From: Helochares maculicollis
Lineage: Eukaryota > Arthropoda > Insecta > Coleoptera > Hydrophilidae
Assembly: GCA_033557835.1 (NCBI GenBank)
Contig: JAWQRO010000279.1
Location: 1 to 44,806, forward strand
Reading direction: 5' to 3'
Length of the DNA: 44,806 nt
Shown: positions 11,799-22,378 of the stretch, piece by piece
Layout: each line of letters begins with the position of its first letter
Numbering within the stretch: the stretch's first letter is position 1
Made by a program: the position numbers and the translations under genes
Notes under the pieces: generated by a model
Database searches by the model: none
What the model was told of the DNA's origin: nothing
Seen by the model: only the letters and a program-made list of their open reading frames with translations

Positions 11799-11894
11799 AG
11801 ATGATCCCATTTCTTACTCTCTGCCAAGTGTTCTGATTTATCCCTCCAAAAGGAGGGGGTGCAATGCAGATGATCCCATTTATTAGTATATAAA
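11799..11894 (+). promoter_or_regulatory. Promoter of the large RR-1 cuticle gene
   Basis: TATATAAA at 11887-11894 lies about 100 bp before the ATG at 11991. An initiator-like CAACAGTC about 30 bp downstream (around 11918-11924) gives a 5' leader of about 70 nt. Upstream, AGATGATCCCATTT occurs twice exactly, at 11799-11812 and 11868-11881 (69 bp apart). Between them is an inverted repeat CCCTCC-AAAA-GGAGGG at 11842-11857. A strong TATA box close to the ATG is usual for insect cuticle genes. The role of the repeated motif is inferred. Confidence 0.7.
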
Positions 11895-11990
11895 GAGAGT
11901 CCTGCAGAACATCTTTCAACAGTCATCTTCCACAGCTTCTCCAAGCTGTTTAGTGAGATTAAAATTACAGTAACACACAAAAATTGCAAC

Positions 11991-14900
11991 ATGAAATTGG
12001 TGAGTTGCAGTTTTTTAAATCTTAGTGTGATGAGTGATTTCGCGACGTTTTGGATTATCGTAGCTCTATCATTTTTTTTAAATTCTTGCCGTTTGCAAAA
12101 AATAATATTTAGCATAATAATTTTGGATGGGTTTTGTTATAAGAAAGACGCTTTGATATAAAATATCCTAAGTACTCACATTTAGATAAATTTTTCATTA
12201 ACTATTTATGTATGTTGGAATTTTTTTACGTTGATATTTGGGCAAAGCTATGCTTATCTTTAGTTCATGTGTGGCTTGAGTTTGCTTGCAAAACTTTGTA
12301 ATGTAGAATGTTATCTGACTATTTTGATTGATGTGAATATTTTCTGTTACCTTGTAAAATATGTGTTAATGCATAATAAACGGAAAAATGCATATATTCG
12401 CATAATACTCATTTCCTACTTTCGAATAATCCCATGAAGATGAGACAACGAACACAATCGGTAATTTTCATATTTTCGATGGTTATTAAACATCAATTAG
12501 TGGTAGGAAGAAATGCAGCAGGTTGTCAAGATAATTTTCTTTCGTAATAAGCACGAAATTTTTGCTTGGGTACGAAGACATTTCATAGCTGCATCGTTGC
12601 AGTTCAATTTGTTATACAATGGATTTTGCTTAATATATTGTTTATTTTAAACTCTATGCACTTACAATAAGTTTATTGGCACTTATTGTGCCAGCATCAA
12701 CCGCAAATTCTTTGTTGGGGCCTAATTAGCGGTTTAAATCATTAATGAAGCTGATTGTATTGGTCGTATTATTACTTATTGGTTGTTTAGGATGAGGTTT
12801 CCAATTACTGTTCAAATATTGGTTTGAATTTTGTAATCTCTCTTTACATTTTGAAACCGATTTGTATATTGGAAATGCTTGTTGTAAAGTCCTACAGTTC
12901 AAAAGCACGTTTAAAAATGCTTAAATTGTCCTTTCAAAATCCTTCTTATCATTGTAATAACTAAGCAAATATTGCATTTTATAATTGTAATACAAAAGCA
13001 ATCTGTAATTTTTGAATAACGAAATATTTTTGTGGATTTCATAGATTTCGAACGAGCTAACCTGTAGTTTAATTTTTGTGGCTATCATTAGTTGTGTAAA
13101 GAAATAAGAGAATGTCATAAAACAGTTATCTTACTTTAAGTTTCGTATATTTTTTGTTGGCCAGGGTTTAACACTACAAAATTTTTACTGTGCCCTTGTT
13201 TCATTTTCTTTAAAATTTGTATCTAACTTCATAAAGAAATAAATTAATTATTGGAAGATTGTCAGTAACATACACGTCGAAAGAGTTGTTTATGTTACTT
13301 TTGTGGCGAGGTAAGCTTACATAGACATTTTTAACGTTCATCTTGTTTAGAAAAACTTCTCCTTTCAAAACTCAAGCTATGTATTTAATAATCCTATAAA
13401 AGATCTCTCAAAATTGCTTTAAAACCCATTTAATGGGTTAAATTGCTTGGATACATTAATAGTATAGACAATTAATAATATGCTTTTAAGAATTTATTGC
13501 GATTTATTTAAATTATTGGTATTATGTGAATATTGAGCTCACAAATTAGTGTGTAGTAACTAGTGAAAACTATGCTTTATATAACTTGTATCGATTTATT
13601 TCATATAGTGTATAGATTTGCTTCACATTTTCCCACGAAAATTGTTTCTTTAGCCTTATTAGAACGTCTTTCTGTTTTCTTATTTTCACCTGATGCTGTA
13701 CCGAGAGCTATAATTGGGATTTCTTAACTCATTCCATAAATTGATATGAATTATATCATTATTATTCAGTGTTTTTAAAATTTAAATAATCATCTAGTTC
13801 TGTCAAGTAACTGATCACAAGAGCAACGTAATAGTTTGTGGCTTAATAAAACGTACAAAAAATTAATATTGTATATTTGTAATATCTAAGATAATGTTAT
13901 TTTTTTATTGTAATTTCTTGGTTCACTATTAATCAACCGAGATATCTAATAACTACCACGGCTCACGCTAATATATCTTTTCATAACACAAAACCGTTCC
14001 TGTGCAAGTTACAAATTATCAACATTAAGCATAGAAATCACATCTTTATATAAACGATCGCTCATCATTAATAACATAACACCAACGCTTCTTCACGATG
14101 ATAAACTACAAGTATTTAATCGACGTTTTATTGTTATAAATATTCAGCAAGTTCAGTAACTCGTAAATACAATTAAATCAACCTATTACCGGTAATGTAA
14201 TAAAGCTCTCAATGTCAAGATCTTGCGGAAACTGAGGCAATGTTAAAGGCAGTCTTACTCTAAACTAGATCTTCAATCTAAACCATAACGTAGCTGCAGT
14301 TTCTTCGTCTTTCCAGACGGTTATACCACATTAATTGGAAGCATTTAGCCTGAGGTTGTCTGCGAGATTGCGATCTCCTAGACATTATATTCATTTAAAT
14401 TACTGCATCTATCGCAGACAAATTGTCTTATTTCAATTTAAATCCTGATGGTAGTCAGTGGGTCCCGAATTGCCACGATACAATGTATATTTTCAATTAT
14501 TTAACATAATTCGATTATAACCCCAAAATACAAAATACGTTATAGGAACCAAATCTGAGCCGAATTTTACTGCGAAAATTGTGCCTTTGAGTCAATTTTT
14601 GTTCCTTTCATTCAAACATGTTTTCAAATATTTTACTACAAAGATTTCACGCTCTAAATGTTTGCTTCAGTTCTTACTCGCCGCACTAATAAGTGCGTGT
14701 TACGCCGCCAAACTAGACAACACTTACCTTCCACCAGCTAGCGCTGGCAGTGCTGGAGGTGGACCAGGGTTAGCTGCTCCATTTGGAGGACCACAAGGAG
14801 GGCCCGGCGGGCCAGGAGGCGCTGGAAGACCTGGAGGAGCTGGAAGACCCGGAGGGTCCGGTGGATTTGGTAAGCCTGCATTTATTTACTTTGCGCCCTT

Positions 14901-17900
14901 TACATTCAACTCCATCTTTTCACCTATCTTTACATATTATTAAACTCCACTTTCGATCCCACAAAATTTATCCATGTTCCTACCATTAGAAGAAATACCC
15001 ATTTACAAACCACTCGCTTCCTTTGCAATTTTTGTATCGTTTGCCCCTCACGAATTTATGTCCTGACAATTTCATTACAACCAACCTAGTTCTTTGGGAA
15101 ATAATAATCATTTCGCAAAAGCGACGACTCTAAACGAATGGTAAGTGTTGCACATTAAATTAAATCTTTGCAATACTTATGGGCTGTGTTAATAATAACG
15201 ACAAAGTAATGGAATATAATTTGCGGTATCAAACGAGAGAATTAATTTCGTTTGGAAATGAATCTCGTTAATTTTTGACGGATTGCTTAATCGCATAAAC
15301 TTTCACCTGCTCACCACCTGATGATACCAATTTTCTCTGCAAGGTGTCTTTTGTTTGTAAACAACAGGATTGTTGAGCTGCTACACGAATTCAACTTATT
15401 ACATATCAAAGTGCTCCCATTTAACCTCTATAACCTATCACGTTTAAATGCATCCACTCTTCGTGATTTATGTGTTTGATAATGAATTTACTGGTTGAGA
15501 GTATCGCTGAAACGAGCTTATCCACGACTTGGAATTAGCTTAACTGATTGTACCTTTACAAATGAGATCGATTGATTTGCTGTAGATTGCAAGGATACTT
15601 GCGATCGGGTAGTTGGAGATTCATCCTGAAAATATAGTTCTATCTGATCTAGGTTTCTCATGTTTGCTTATAAGGCTCATATTTTCCTGTCTGATGGTGC
15701 TTTTGCAGATACGAGAATTTTTGCTAATTATTTTGAATTATCTGCGAAACGCCTTTGTTGTTGACGCGTCTTCTACACAACCCATAAGTACACTAAATTT
15801 AATTAATTAATAAATGCACTTAATTTGATTAATAATTCCCATTCGACGCACCTATCTTTTAGTTTTGTGTTATGAGCAAAGAATAAGAGTTATTTCTAAA
15901 GCGCACTAATTTTCATTAGTCTTTTCTATGTTTGACATACTGAACGTTTCAATGTACTTTTTACTAGTTGGCATATTTGTAGCAGTAAGGAATTATGATT
16001 TAGTTTGTTTAAGGTGAGAGTAATCGAAATTTAACTCGCGAACCTTTTGACTCCTCACACTTCTGAGTATTTGTGTATATTTTTAATTATTTTAAACTTA
16101 TATCGTTCTGCTAAATTGTCTAAGACCATACGTAGCCAATCATTAGTTTTTCCTATTACACCTTTTACCATAAAAAATATCAATAGATCTTTAAATTTCT
16201 TGCGTATAGGCAATTTAGTACACTTCAGAGTGTTGATGTTTCTTCTCTTTAGTAAGAAGGTTAAATTGATTTGTTTTGTAAGCGTTTGCATAAGTTTGCA
16301 TAATACAGTCAACGATTATGTACACCTTTTATCGTTAGTTTCCATCTCTCCGTTGTTGTGATGAGAATCATTCCACTCGAGCTGTAGGTACTAGCATGTA
16401 GGCAAAAGTGTTTTGTTTTAAGTATCACTAGTTGCCTAAGACTAGCGATTGTACTAATCCAAGTACTACCAAGCCAGGTGTAAGACGATATTGTATATAT
16501 TAGTACCATTCTTAATCCACATTTACCGATTATTTTATAAAACTTCTTTCAACACTGTTTGAAATTTAATATATTTAGTGCAAAATATGAGCAATGCCAG
16601 AAGAATATACCTCTCAAATTCATTCCATTTAGATTTTCTCCTACTTACAGTAGATTGTAGAAATCCTGATTAAACTAGTTAGTTAACTTTATAACTTTAT
16701 GACATTGAAGACTAGCTTCAATATTCTTTAAAGCCTGTTCTGCTATTGCAAATTTGAGCCTTCATTGACAATAAATATCTAACCAAAATCAAAAGCATAT
16801 CCCTCTTTAAGTGGAACAAACAAAATTGAAGTCTTATAAGAAAACTTGCATTCTTCGCGTATACAGTAAGAAGAGCTTTCCAATCTTAGCTGCATCTCTT
16901 TCAACCTTATGCTACTACTATTTAGTTACAACTCAAGAAGGGTTACATCACTCTTCCTTTTACTTAACTGATCGCGTGACATGCACACCTTATCCGTATT
17001 AATAAATCTACACAAAGGATAATTCAAAGATAAAGCATTACAAATGAATGAATGTTTTAAGGACCCGGAGCACCAGCCCCAGGTGGTCTTTATGGAGCCC
17101 CTGTTGGCGGCCCACAAGGTGGCGCAGGAGGTCCTGGATTTGGTGGCGGTCCAGCAGGCGGTAGAGGTCCAGGAGGTGCCCCAGGTGGTCCTGGATTTGG
17201 TGGACCTGGCGCTCAAGGAGGCCAAGGAGGATTTGGTGGACCAGGTGCTCAAGGAGGTCAAGGAGGATTTGGAGGCGCTGGAGGTAGAGGACCAACAGGA
17301 CCAGGAGCCGGTGGATACGGTGGCCCAGGAGGAGCTGGAGGTCCAGGATTCGGAGGCCCAGGAGCTGGTGGTCCAGGGGCTGGAGGTCCCGGTGCTGCAA
17401 GACCTGGCGGACCTGGAGGATTTGGACCTGGACCACAAGGACCTGGAGGTTTCCCAGGCGCTGGACCACAAGGCCCTGGACCACAAGGACCAGGTGGACG
17501 CCCTGGAGGATTTGGACCCGGACCACAAGCACCTGCTGGCCCAGTAATTCCAATCATTTCTTATGAAAATGTGAACAATGGTGATGGAAGCTACCACTTC
17601 AGGTATATATTTTAACGATCTCGTTTAATTTTAGCACATGTAATCAAAACTAGAAAAGATGTTCAGCCAATTTTGTTAATGAGTCTATGGCCAAACAATC
17701 ACTGTTAACGTTAATTTGATTTTTCATTTAGCTATGAAACTGGAAATGGAATCAAAGCACAAGAAGAAGGTGAGCTCAAGAATGCTGGATCTGAAAACGA
17801 AGCCGAATCTGTGCGCGGATCTTACACTTACACCGCTCCTGATGGCCAACAAATCACAGTTACTTACACTGCCGACGAAAATGGCTTCCAACCTCAAGGT

Positions 17901-18769
17901 GACCATCTTCCTACTCCACCACCAATCCCTGAAGAAATCTTGAAGTCTCTGCAACAGAATGCCGCTGAAGAAGCTGCTGGAGGCGGTAAATTCTTTAAAT
18001 ATCTTTAATAGTTCTTCAAAAATTTTCTTAATTTCCTTTGAAGCGGTTTGTTTAGAAATTTAATTTCAATTTTACCACTGCAAACAATAAAGTCCGGCAT
18101 TGAATATTCGTTAGAATCTTGAGAAACTTATATTTAATAATTTTAACTTCAGGACAATATGACGGAGCTGGTGGTGCTGGAGGCTACCAAGGTGGAGCCG
18201 GTGGATATCAAGGAGGCGCTGGTGGAGCTGGTGGATACCAAGGTGGTGCTGGAGGAGCTGGTGGAGCTGGCGGATACCAAGGTGGTGCTGGAGGAGCTGG
18301 CGGTAGATTCCCAGGAGCCGGTGGTGCCCCAGGTGGTGGAGCTGGATACCCAGCTGCTGGAGCTCCAGGAGCTGGAGCTGGTTACCCAGGAGCTGGAGCT
18401 CCAGGTGGAGGAGCAGGATTCCCAGGAGCTGGTGCTTCAGGTGCTGGCGCTGGATACCCAGGAGCTGGTGCTCCTGGTGGTGGTGCTGGCTTCCCAGGTG
18501 GAGCGGGACGAGCCCCAGGTGGAGGTGCTGCTGGATACCCCGCAGCTGGAGCCCCAGGTGGTGCTAGATTCCCAGCTGGAGGAGCCGGTGGAGCTGGTGG
18601 AGCCCCAGGTGGTGGAAGATTCCCATCAGGAGGTGCTGGTGGAGCTCCAGGTGGTGGCCAGGCTGGATATCCATCAGGAGGACCCAGCGGTGGTGGCGCT
18701 CCAGGATTTGGCCCAAGACCAGGCGGTGCCACTCCAGGATTCACCCCTCAAGGTGGATACACTTATTAA
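11991..18769 (+). CDS. Gly/Pro-rich cuticular protein with RR-1 chitin-binding domain, 539 aa
   Basis: Proposed join: 11991-11999, 14671-14869, 17062-17602, 17732-17985, 18153-18769. The introns are GT-AG with phases 0, 1, 2 and 1, and the total is 1620 nt. Residues 1-15 (MKLFLLAALISACYA) are a signal peptide split by intron 1. A KLDNTYLPP motif follows. Residues about 30-235 are Gly/Pro/Gln-rich, with GFGGPGAQGGQG and GPQGPGG repeats. Residues about 236-316 hold the Rebers-Riddiford domain: GDGSYHFSYETGNG, then RGSYTYTAPDGQ, then YTADENGFQPQGDHLPTPPP, which is the RR-1 pattern. Residues 336-539 are a second low-complexity flank: GGYQGGAGGAGG repeats, then alternating Tyr-Pro and Phe-Pro blocks in Gly/Ala, ending GGYTY. 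The family binds chitin in the procuticle, and the flanks should give extensibility. The architecture recalls pro-resilin, but the binding domain is RR-1; Drosophila Cpr47Ef or pupal cuticle protein 36-like proteins are the closer comparison (inferred). The start was chosen because ATGAAATTG|GTGAGT is the only upstream ATG exon that completes the signal peptide in frame. Confidence 0.9.
12000..14670 (+). other. Intron 1 of the large cuticle gene (2.67 kb)
   Basis: It begins GTGAGT after the third codon and ends TTTGCTTCAG. A long first intron right after a 3-4 codon exon is common in insect cuticle genes. No second gene is visible inside. A 7-bp inverted repeat AACCCAT/ATGGGTT lies at 13423-13439. 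ORFs on either strand here show no motif. Confidence 0.8.
14870..17061 (+). other. Intron 2 of the large cuticle gene (2.19 kb)
   Basis: It begins GTAAGC after a phase-1 Gly codon and ends TGTTTTAAG. The acceptor has a weak pyrimidine tract, but the frame and the continuation of the Gly-Pro repeat across the junction support it. No other feature was recognised inside. Confidence 0.75.
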
Positions 18770-19445
18770 TCGTCAATTGATTAGGTGATTTGAGTATTTA
18801 CGCCCACGCCAACGAAAGAGGGAGCCACATTATTGTCTTCATCTTAGTATTTAGCCTGCATTAGTGATAATAACCCGTTTCTGAATCCTTTTGAGCCTCT
18901 CCTTAGCCTTAATCGATCTTCTGCACGTCCCTATTGCCCAAATGCACTTTGTCAAGATTCTCTTATCGATGCCTCAACCAGTATTATTGCACAAGAAGCT
19001 TAATTTTTTATTTAAAATACCTACTTCATTGTGTTTGCGTAAGATGTACAGCTGAATTTTTTTACAAGCGTAATATGTAGTCAGTTACGATGTTAATGTT
19101 AAATATAATGTAAAATATTGTAGTTAGGTTAGGCTTATTTTTATTCGTAAAATACGTACTTAATTATGACGACTCTGCTATGATATCTGGATTACTGAAT
19201 TTATTGAATTGTGATTCGAAGGTGCTATATGAAAAGCATTGCTCGCATTTTACCTGATCTTATAATTGAAATGTAATTTAACTACATTGAAATGTATTTC
19301 AACTAGGCTTTGTTTCAAGCCACATTTACGGTTCAATTACTTTTCGATATTTAAATTGTAGTAAATGTAACAATTATTTATTTATGCAAGGAAACATGTA
19401 AAAATAAAAATAATGTATATTTTTTGTATTATAAATAAAACACAC
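18770..19445 (+). terminator. 3' UTR and poly(A) signals of the large cuticle gene
   Basis: AT-rich sequence after the TAA. The first good poly(A) signals are AATAAA at 19403-19408 and 19434-19439, which would give a 3' UTR of about 650-690 nt. The exact cleavage site is not visible. Confidence 0.5.
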
Positions 19446-20809
19446 TTCGTGATATATGATTGTTTAATGTTATGCCTTGAATATCCTTTGAACCGTAGTT
19501 ACATTTATATTATTGTAATTTAAACACATTTATGATTCCACAGTTTCGTCACTGCTCAGTAAATTTTAATTTTGTTCCTGCTTTATATTCAATTTAAATT
19601 AAATCATTTAATATTTGAATCAATCATGCTGAGTTCACATTAACTGACAAGTATTTTTTATTGTAGGATTGTGCGGGAGGACGAACTTGAGTATGGTAGT
19701 TTTAAGAGTGTCTCTCACCAATGGATTCTATATTCATGAGAGGACAAATGTAAGCACTTTTTATCATAACTTTATCTTATTGTTATTAGAATGCCTTTAA
19801 GGTGTCACAAAATATATTTGAAGCATTTTTCACTAGTTGTTTGTTTTGCAAATATTTCCATTCAAATTTGCAAAATCTCTGCACCCCTTGGGAATGTCTA
19901 AATCGTTGTCAGATTTAGATATTATAAAAGTTCTAATGACACTGTTGAAAATGCTTTGTAGTATTAATGCGAAATTGTAAATAAAAGTAGATGTTAATGA
20001 ATTCAAGCTCACTCAGTAAAAGAAAATCAGGTCAATAGTGTGTCGACACAAGATCTGAAACTAAAATATAAAAAAGAAATTTACAGTGAGACCATAAAGA
20101 CTAAGATTTTTAGGTGCCATCTATAAGAATATGGGTGATTTTTTTCAAGTAAATAGCTGGATATTTTAGGTTTTCTCAATTCTGTACTAAGATTTTTTGC
20201 AGACACTTCTGAATTTTGTTAACGTCACATCAATGCTGATTAGCTTTAAGTTTACTTTATTTTTGGTTACGAGCTATTAAAATATTCTACAGAAACAGAT
20301 AGCTCATAAAAAAGTTGTTGCTGATGATCGAAGAGACAATATGAAGAGTGCTTGAGACCTTAAGAAGTGCATAACATAAATTTTTTGATTATTTTATATC
20401 GATTCATCACATTATATACTTACTACTAATCTAACGATCATGTCTTAGAGAGATTAATCATCTAAATGATTCAAAAGAGTTTTATGGGTTTTTCTTACAC
20501 TTTTGGGGCATGCATTGGTCTTGAATCTGCGACTTCTAAATTTCACTTTAGTAGATCTTGACAAGAATTCTTGTCATCTTATTTTAATGTAATTGCTATA
20601 TAATTACAGTATAGATGTATGTTTTCATAAGTCGCCTTTAAAGATAAAATTTCTGTCGTAGGACAGCTTTGAACACAAAATTAGTAAACTTTTTTTGAAA
20701 GTAATTTTATACTTTATTAATAAAATGTACAATAACTATGTATATTTTTTGTTAATCTAGCGCTTCAATATGGAGACTATTAGTCTACAATAATCATTAT
20801 AATGGTTGG
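19446..20809. other. Intergenic, no gene recognised
   Basis: AT-rich. One exon-like segment (19667-19749, bounded by TTATTGTAG and GTAAGC) is discussed under findings. Nothing else could be supported. Confidence 0.4.
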
Positions 20810-21130
20810 AAGAGAATGAAAAATGGAAAGACTTGGGCTATCCGAATACTGATGAAGTGACAAATTGACACGAAGAAAACAAAAATGATTTTTATTGGAA
20901 GTGACAAAGGGAATATGTGTGCCTGGAGACAACGAGAACTAAAAACTTAATTTTTGTAAATAAGTTTGGATCTATAAATGAAGCAGCAAACAATAAAAAT
21001 CTATAAAAGTGTTAAAATATTTTTTAATGAAAATATAATGGATTCAAATCGAAGATTTGCTGGTACATTCCAAATAAATCAGGAAACAAAATTAAGAATT
21101 TTTTAAAACAAATAATACTGGTACTGATGC
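20810..21130 (+). pseudogene. Probable LINE (RTE-like) relic, post-RT region
   Basis: Three weak blocks appear in the order and spacing of the region after the reverse transcriptase in RTE-like ORFs: TKKTKMIFIGSDKG near 20870-20915 (the KTK block), NKFGSINEAANNKN near 20955-21000 (like FKYLGSxI), and QETKLRI then LKQIILVLMHNYS after a frameshift near 21078-21140 (like KLRIYKTxIRPVLxY). Several stops and frameshifts intervene. Each block alone would be unconvincing; the shared order is the evidence. Confidence 0.4.
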
Positions 21131-21428
21131 ACAATTACTCATAATCCATTTCTGAATTTTTTCAGAAGTTTATGATTTGTGGACGATTGAAAAAATCTGA
21201 CAATTTCTCTTTGAATCTAAATAAGGAAAGCAGTGCTGTATTTCTCAAGGAGCAACACAGAAATTGCTATTCAATGTGCGTTAAGTGAATGTTTCATTCA
21301 ACAATTGAGTAATGAAAAATCTACTGAAATTACACATCATAATTTTTGCATGAGATAACTGTTACAAGAGTTAATATAAATAATAAACTCTTGAATGTAA
21401 AACTAAACTGTATACCCTAAATATTTTG

Positions 21429-21795
21429 GGAAATAATTCTTTGCAATTTACATCAATAAAATAATTAATATTGTTTATGGAACAGTACCATATATGTATA
21501 TTTCAATATAGCAATTCAATGTGTTTTAGAGAAGAGCCCCATATATATATGTATACTTTAATAAAGAAATACAATTAGAAGTACTTAGGGAACAGTCCTA
21601 TACACTTATGTTTCGATAGAGGAATACAACAATTGGAAGTGCTTAGAGAACAGTCCCGTACACTTACGTTTCCATAAAGGAATGCAACGATTTAATGTAT
21701 TTTTCAGGGAACAGTCTCATACACACATATATTTATATAAAAGAATATACAACAGTTCAAAGTATTTGGGGAATAATTCCATGCAACTGTATAAC
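21429..21795. repeat. Minisatellite, 50-62 bp unit, about 6-7 diverged copies
   Basis: A block like GGGAACAGTCCCATACAC, an AT-rich middle, and (A)GAATACAACAATT recurs. Unit starts are seen at about 21431, 21481, 21532, 21591, 21649, 21709 and 21771. Spacing grows from about 50 to 62 bp and copies are imperfect. No coding capacity. Confidence 0.85.
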
Positions 21796-22378
21796 TTTGT
21801 ATTTGAACATTTGTTCATATAATGAGAATAGTCTAGAATTAACACTTATTTTGTACTAAGAGTATAACAACATGTATTTAGTACATTGATTGTGCATTAA
21901 GTGAGCATAACGTCTCTATTACGTTATCGCTAATTTTTGCGTTGCTAGAAGTTTCTTATATACCCTTAGCTTGGTAAAGCCAGGTCCGTGTTAGGGCAGC
22001 CAGGTCCTTATTTAACTCATGAGAAATACTCACTAGATGCGATTCTATTCGATCTGGTATTTGCATCCAAAGGGAACAAGATTACTGAGCATTGCTTCAT
22101 TTGTTAGGAAAATAAATAGCCCCATTATTTGCTGGTATTGAAAAACAAATTGTTTGATAGAGCAACCAGACATTCGGAAATAGATGGGACATTACCAGTT
22201 TCCACTGGCAATGGTTTGGACTCTTTTTTACCAATTCAATAAATGTATATATTTCTATAAATTATCCGGTTTTATATTTACAGATTTAATATAGGGAATT
22301 AGTTTTCGGCGAATATTCTTACTTTTAAGTGTTTCCCCAAAAATGCATGTCCTGCAATGAAGTCTCTGTTTCTTTTAA
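21796..22378. other. Intergenic between minisatellite and piggyBac-like remnant
   Basis: No gene recognised. The block AAGCCAGGTCC occurs twice about 20 bp apart near 21978-22007. A TTAA at 22375-22378 directly precedes a possible piggyBac-type end. Confidence 0.4.

Noticed and set aside
14581..14670. In-frame extension upstream of cuticle exon 2 as the protein start
   Set aside because: It lacks an ATG start and a signal peptide, and an acceptor (TTGCTTCAG) sits at 14670. The ATGAAATTG exon at 11991 with a TATA box completes the signal peptide.
16926..17597. Long open frames on the minus strand and other plus frames over cuticle exon 3 (up to 223 aa)
   Set aside because: They are shadows of the Gly/Pro repeat: the GGN-rich coding strand leaves few stops in any frame. 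The proteins are low-complexity Trp/Ser- or Leu/Val-rich with no domain, and the real frame is fixed by the Rebers-Riddiford domain and splice sites.
18159..18788. 209-residue plus-strand frame and 120-residue minus-strand frame over cuticle exon 5
   Set aside because: Same cause as above. Only the frame continuing from exon 4 in phase 1 gives the GGYQGG and YPGAGAPGG repeats.
21429..21795. CRISPR-like array
   Set aside because: The repeats vary, the spacing drifts, and the setting is an intron-bearing animal genome; it is a minisatellite.
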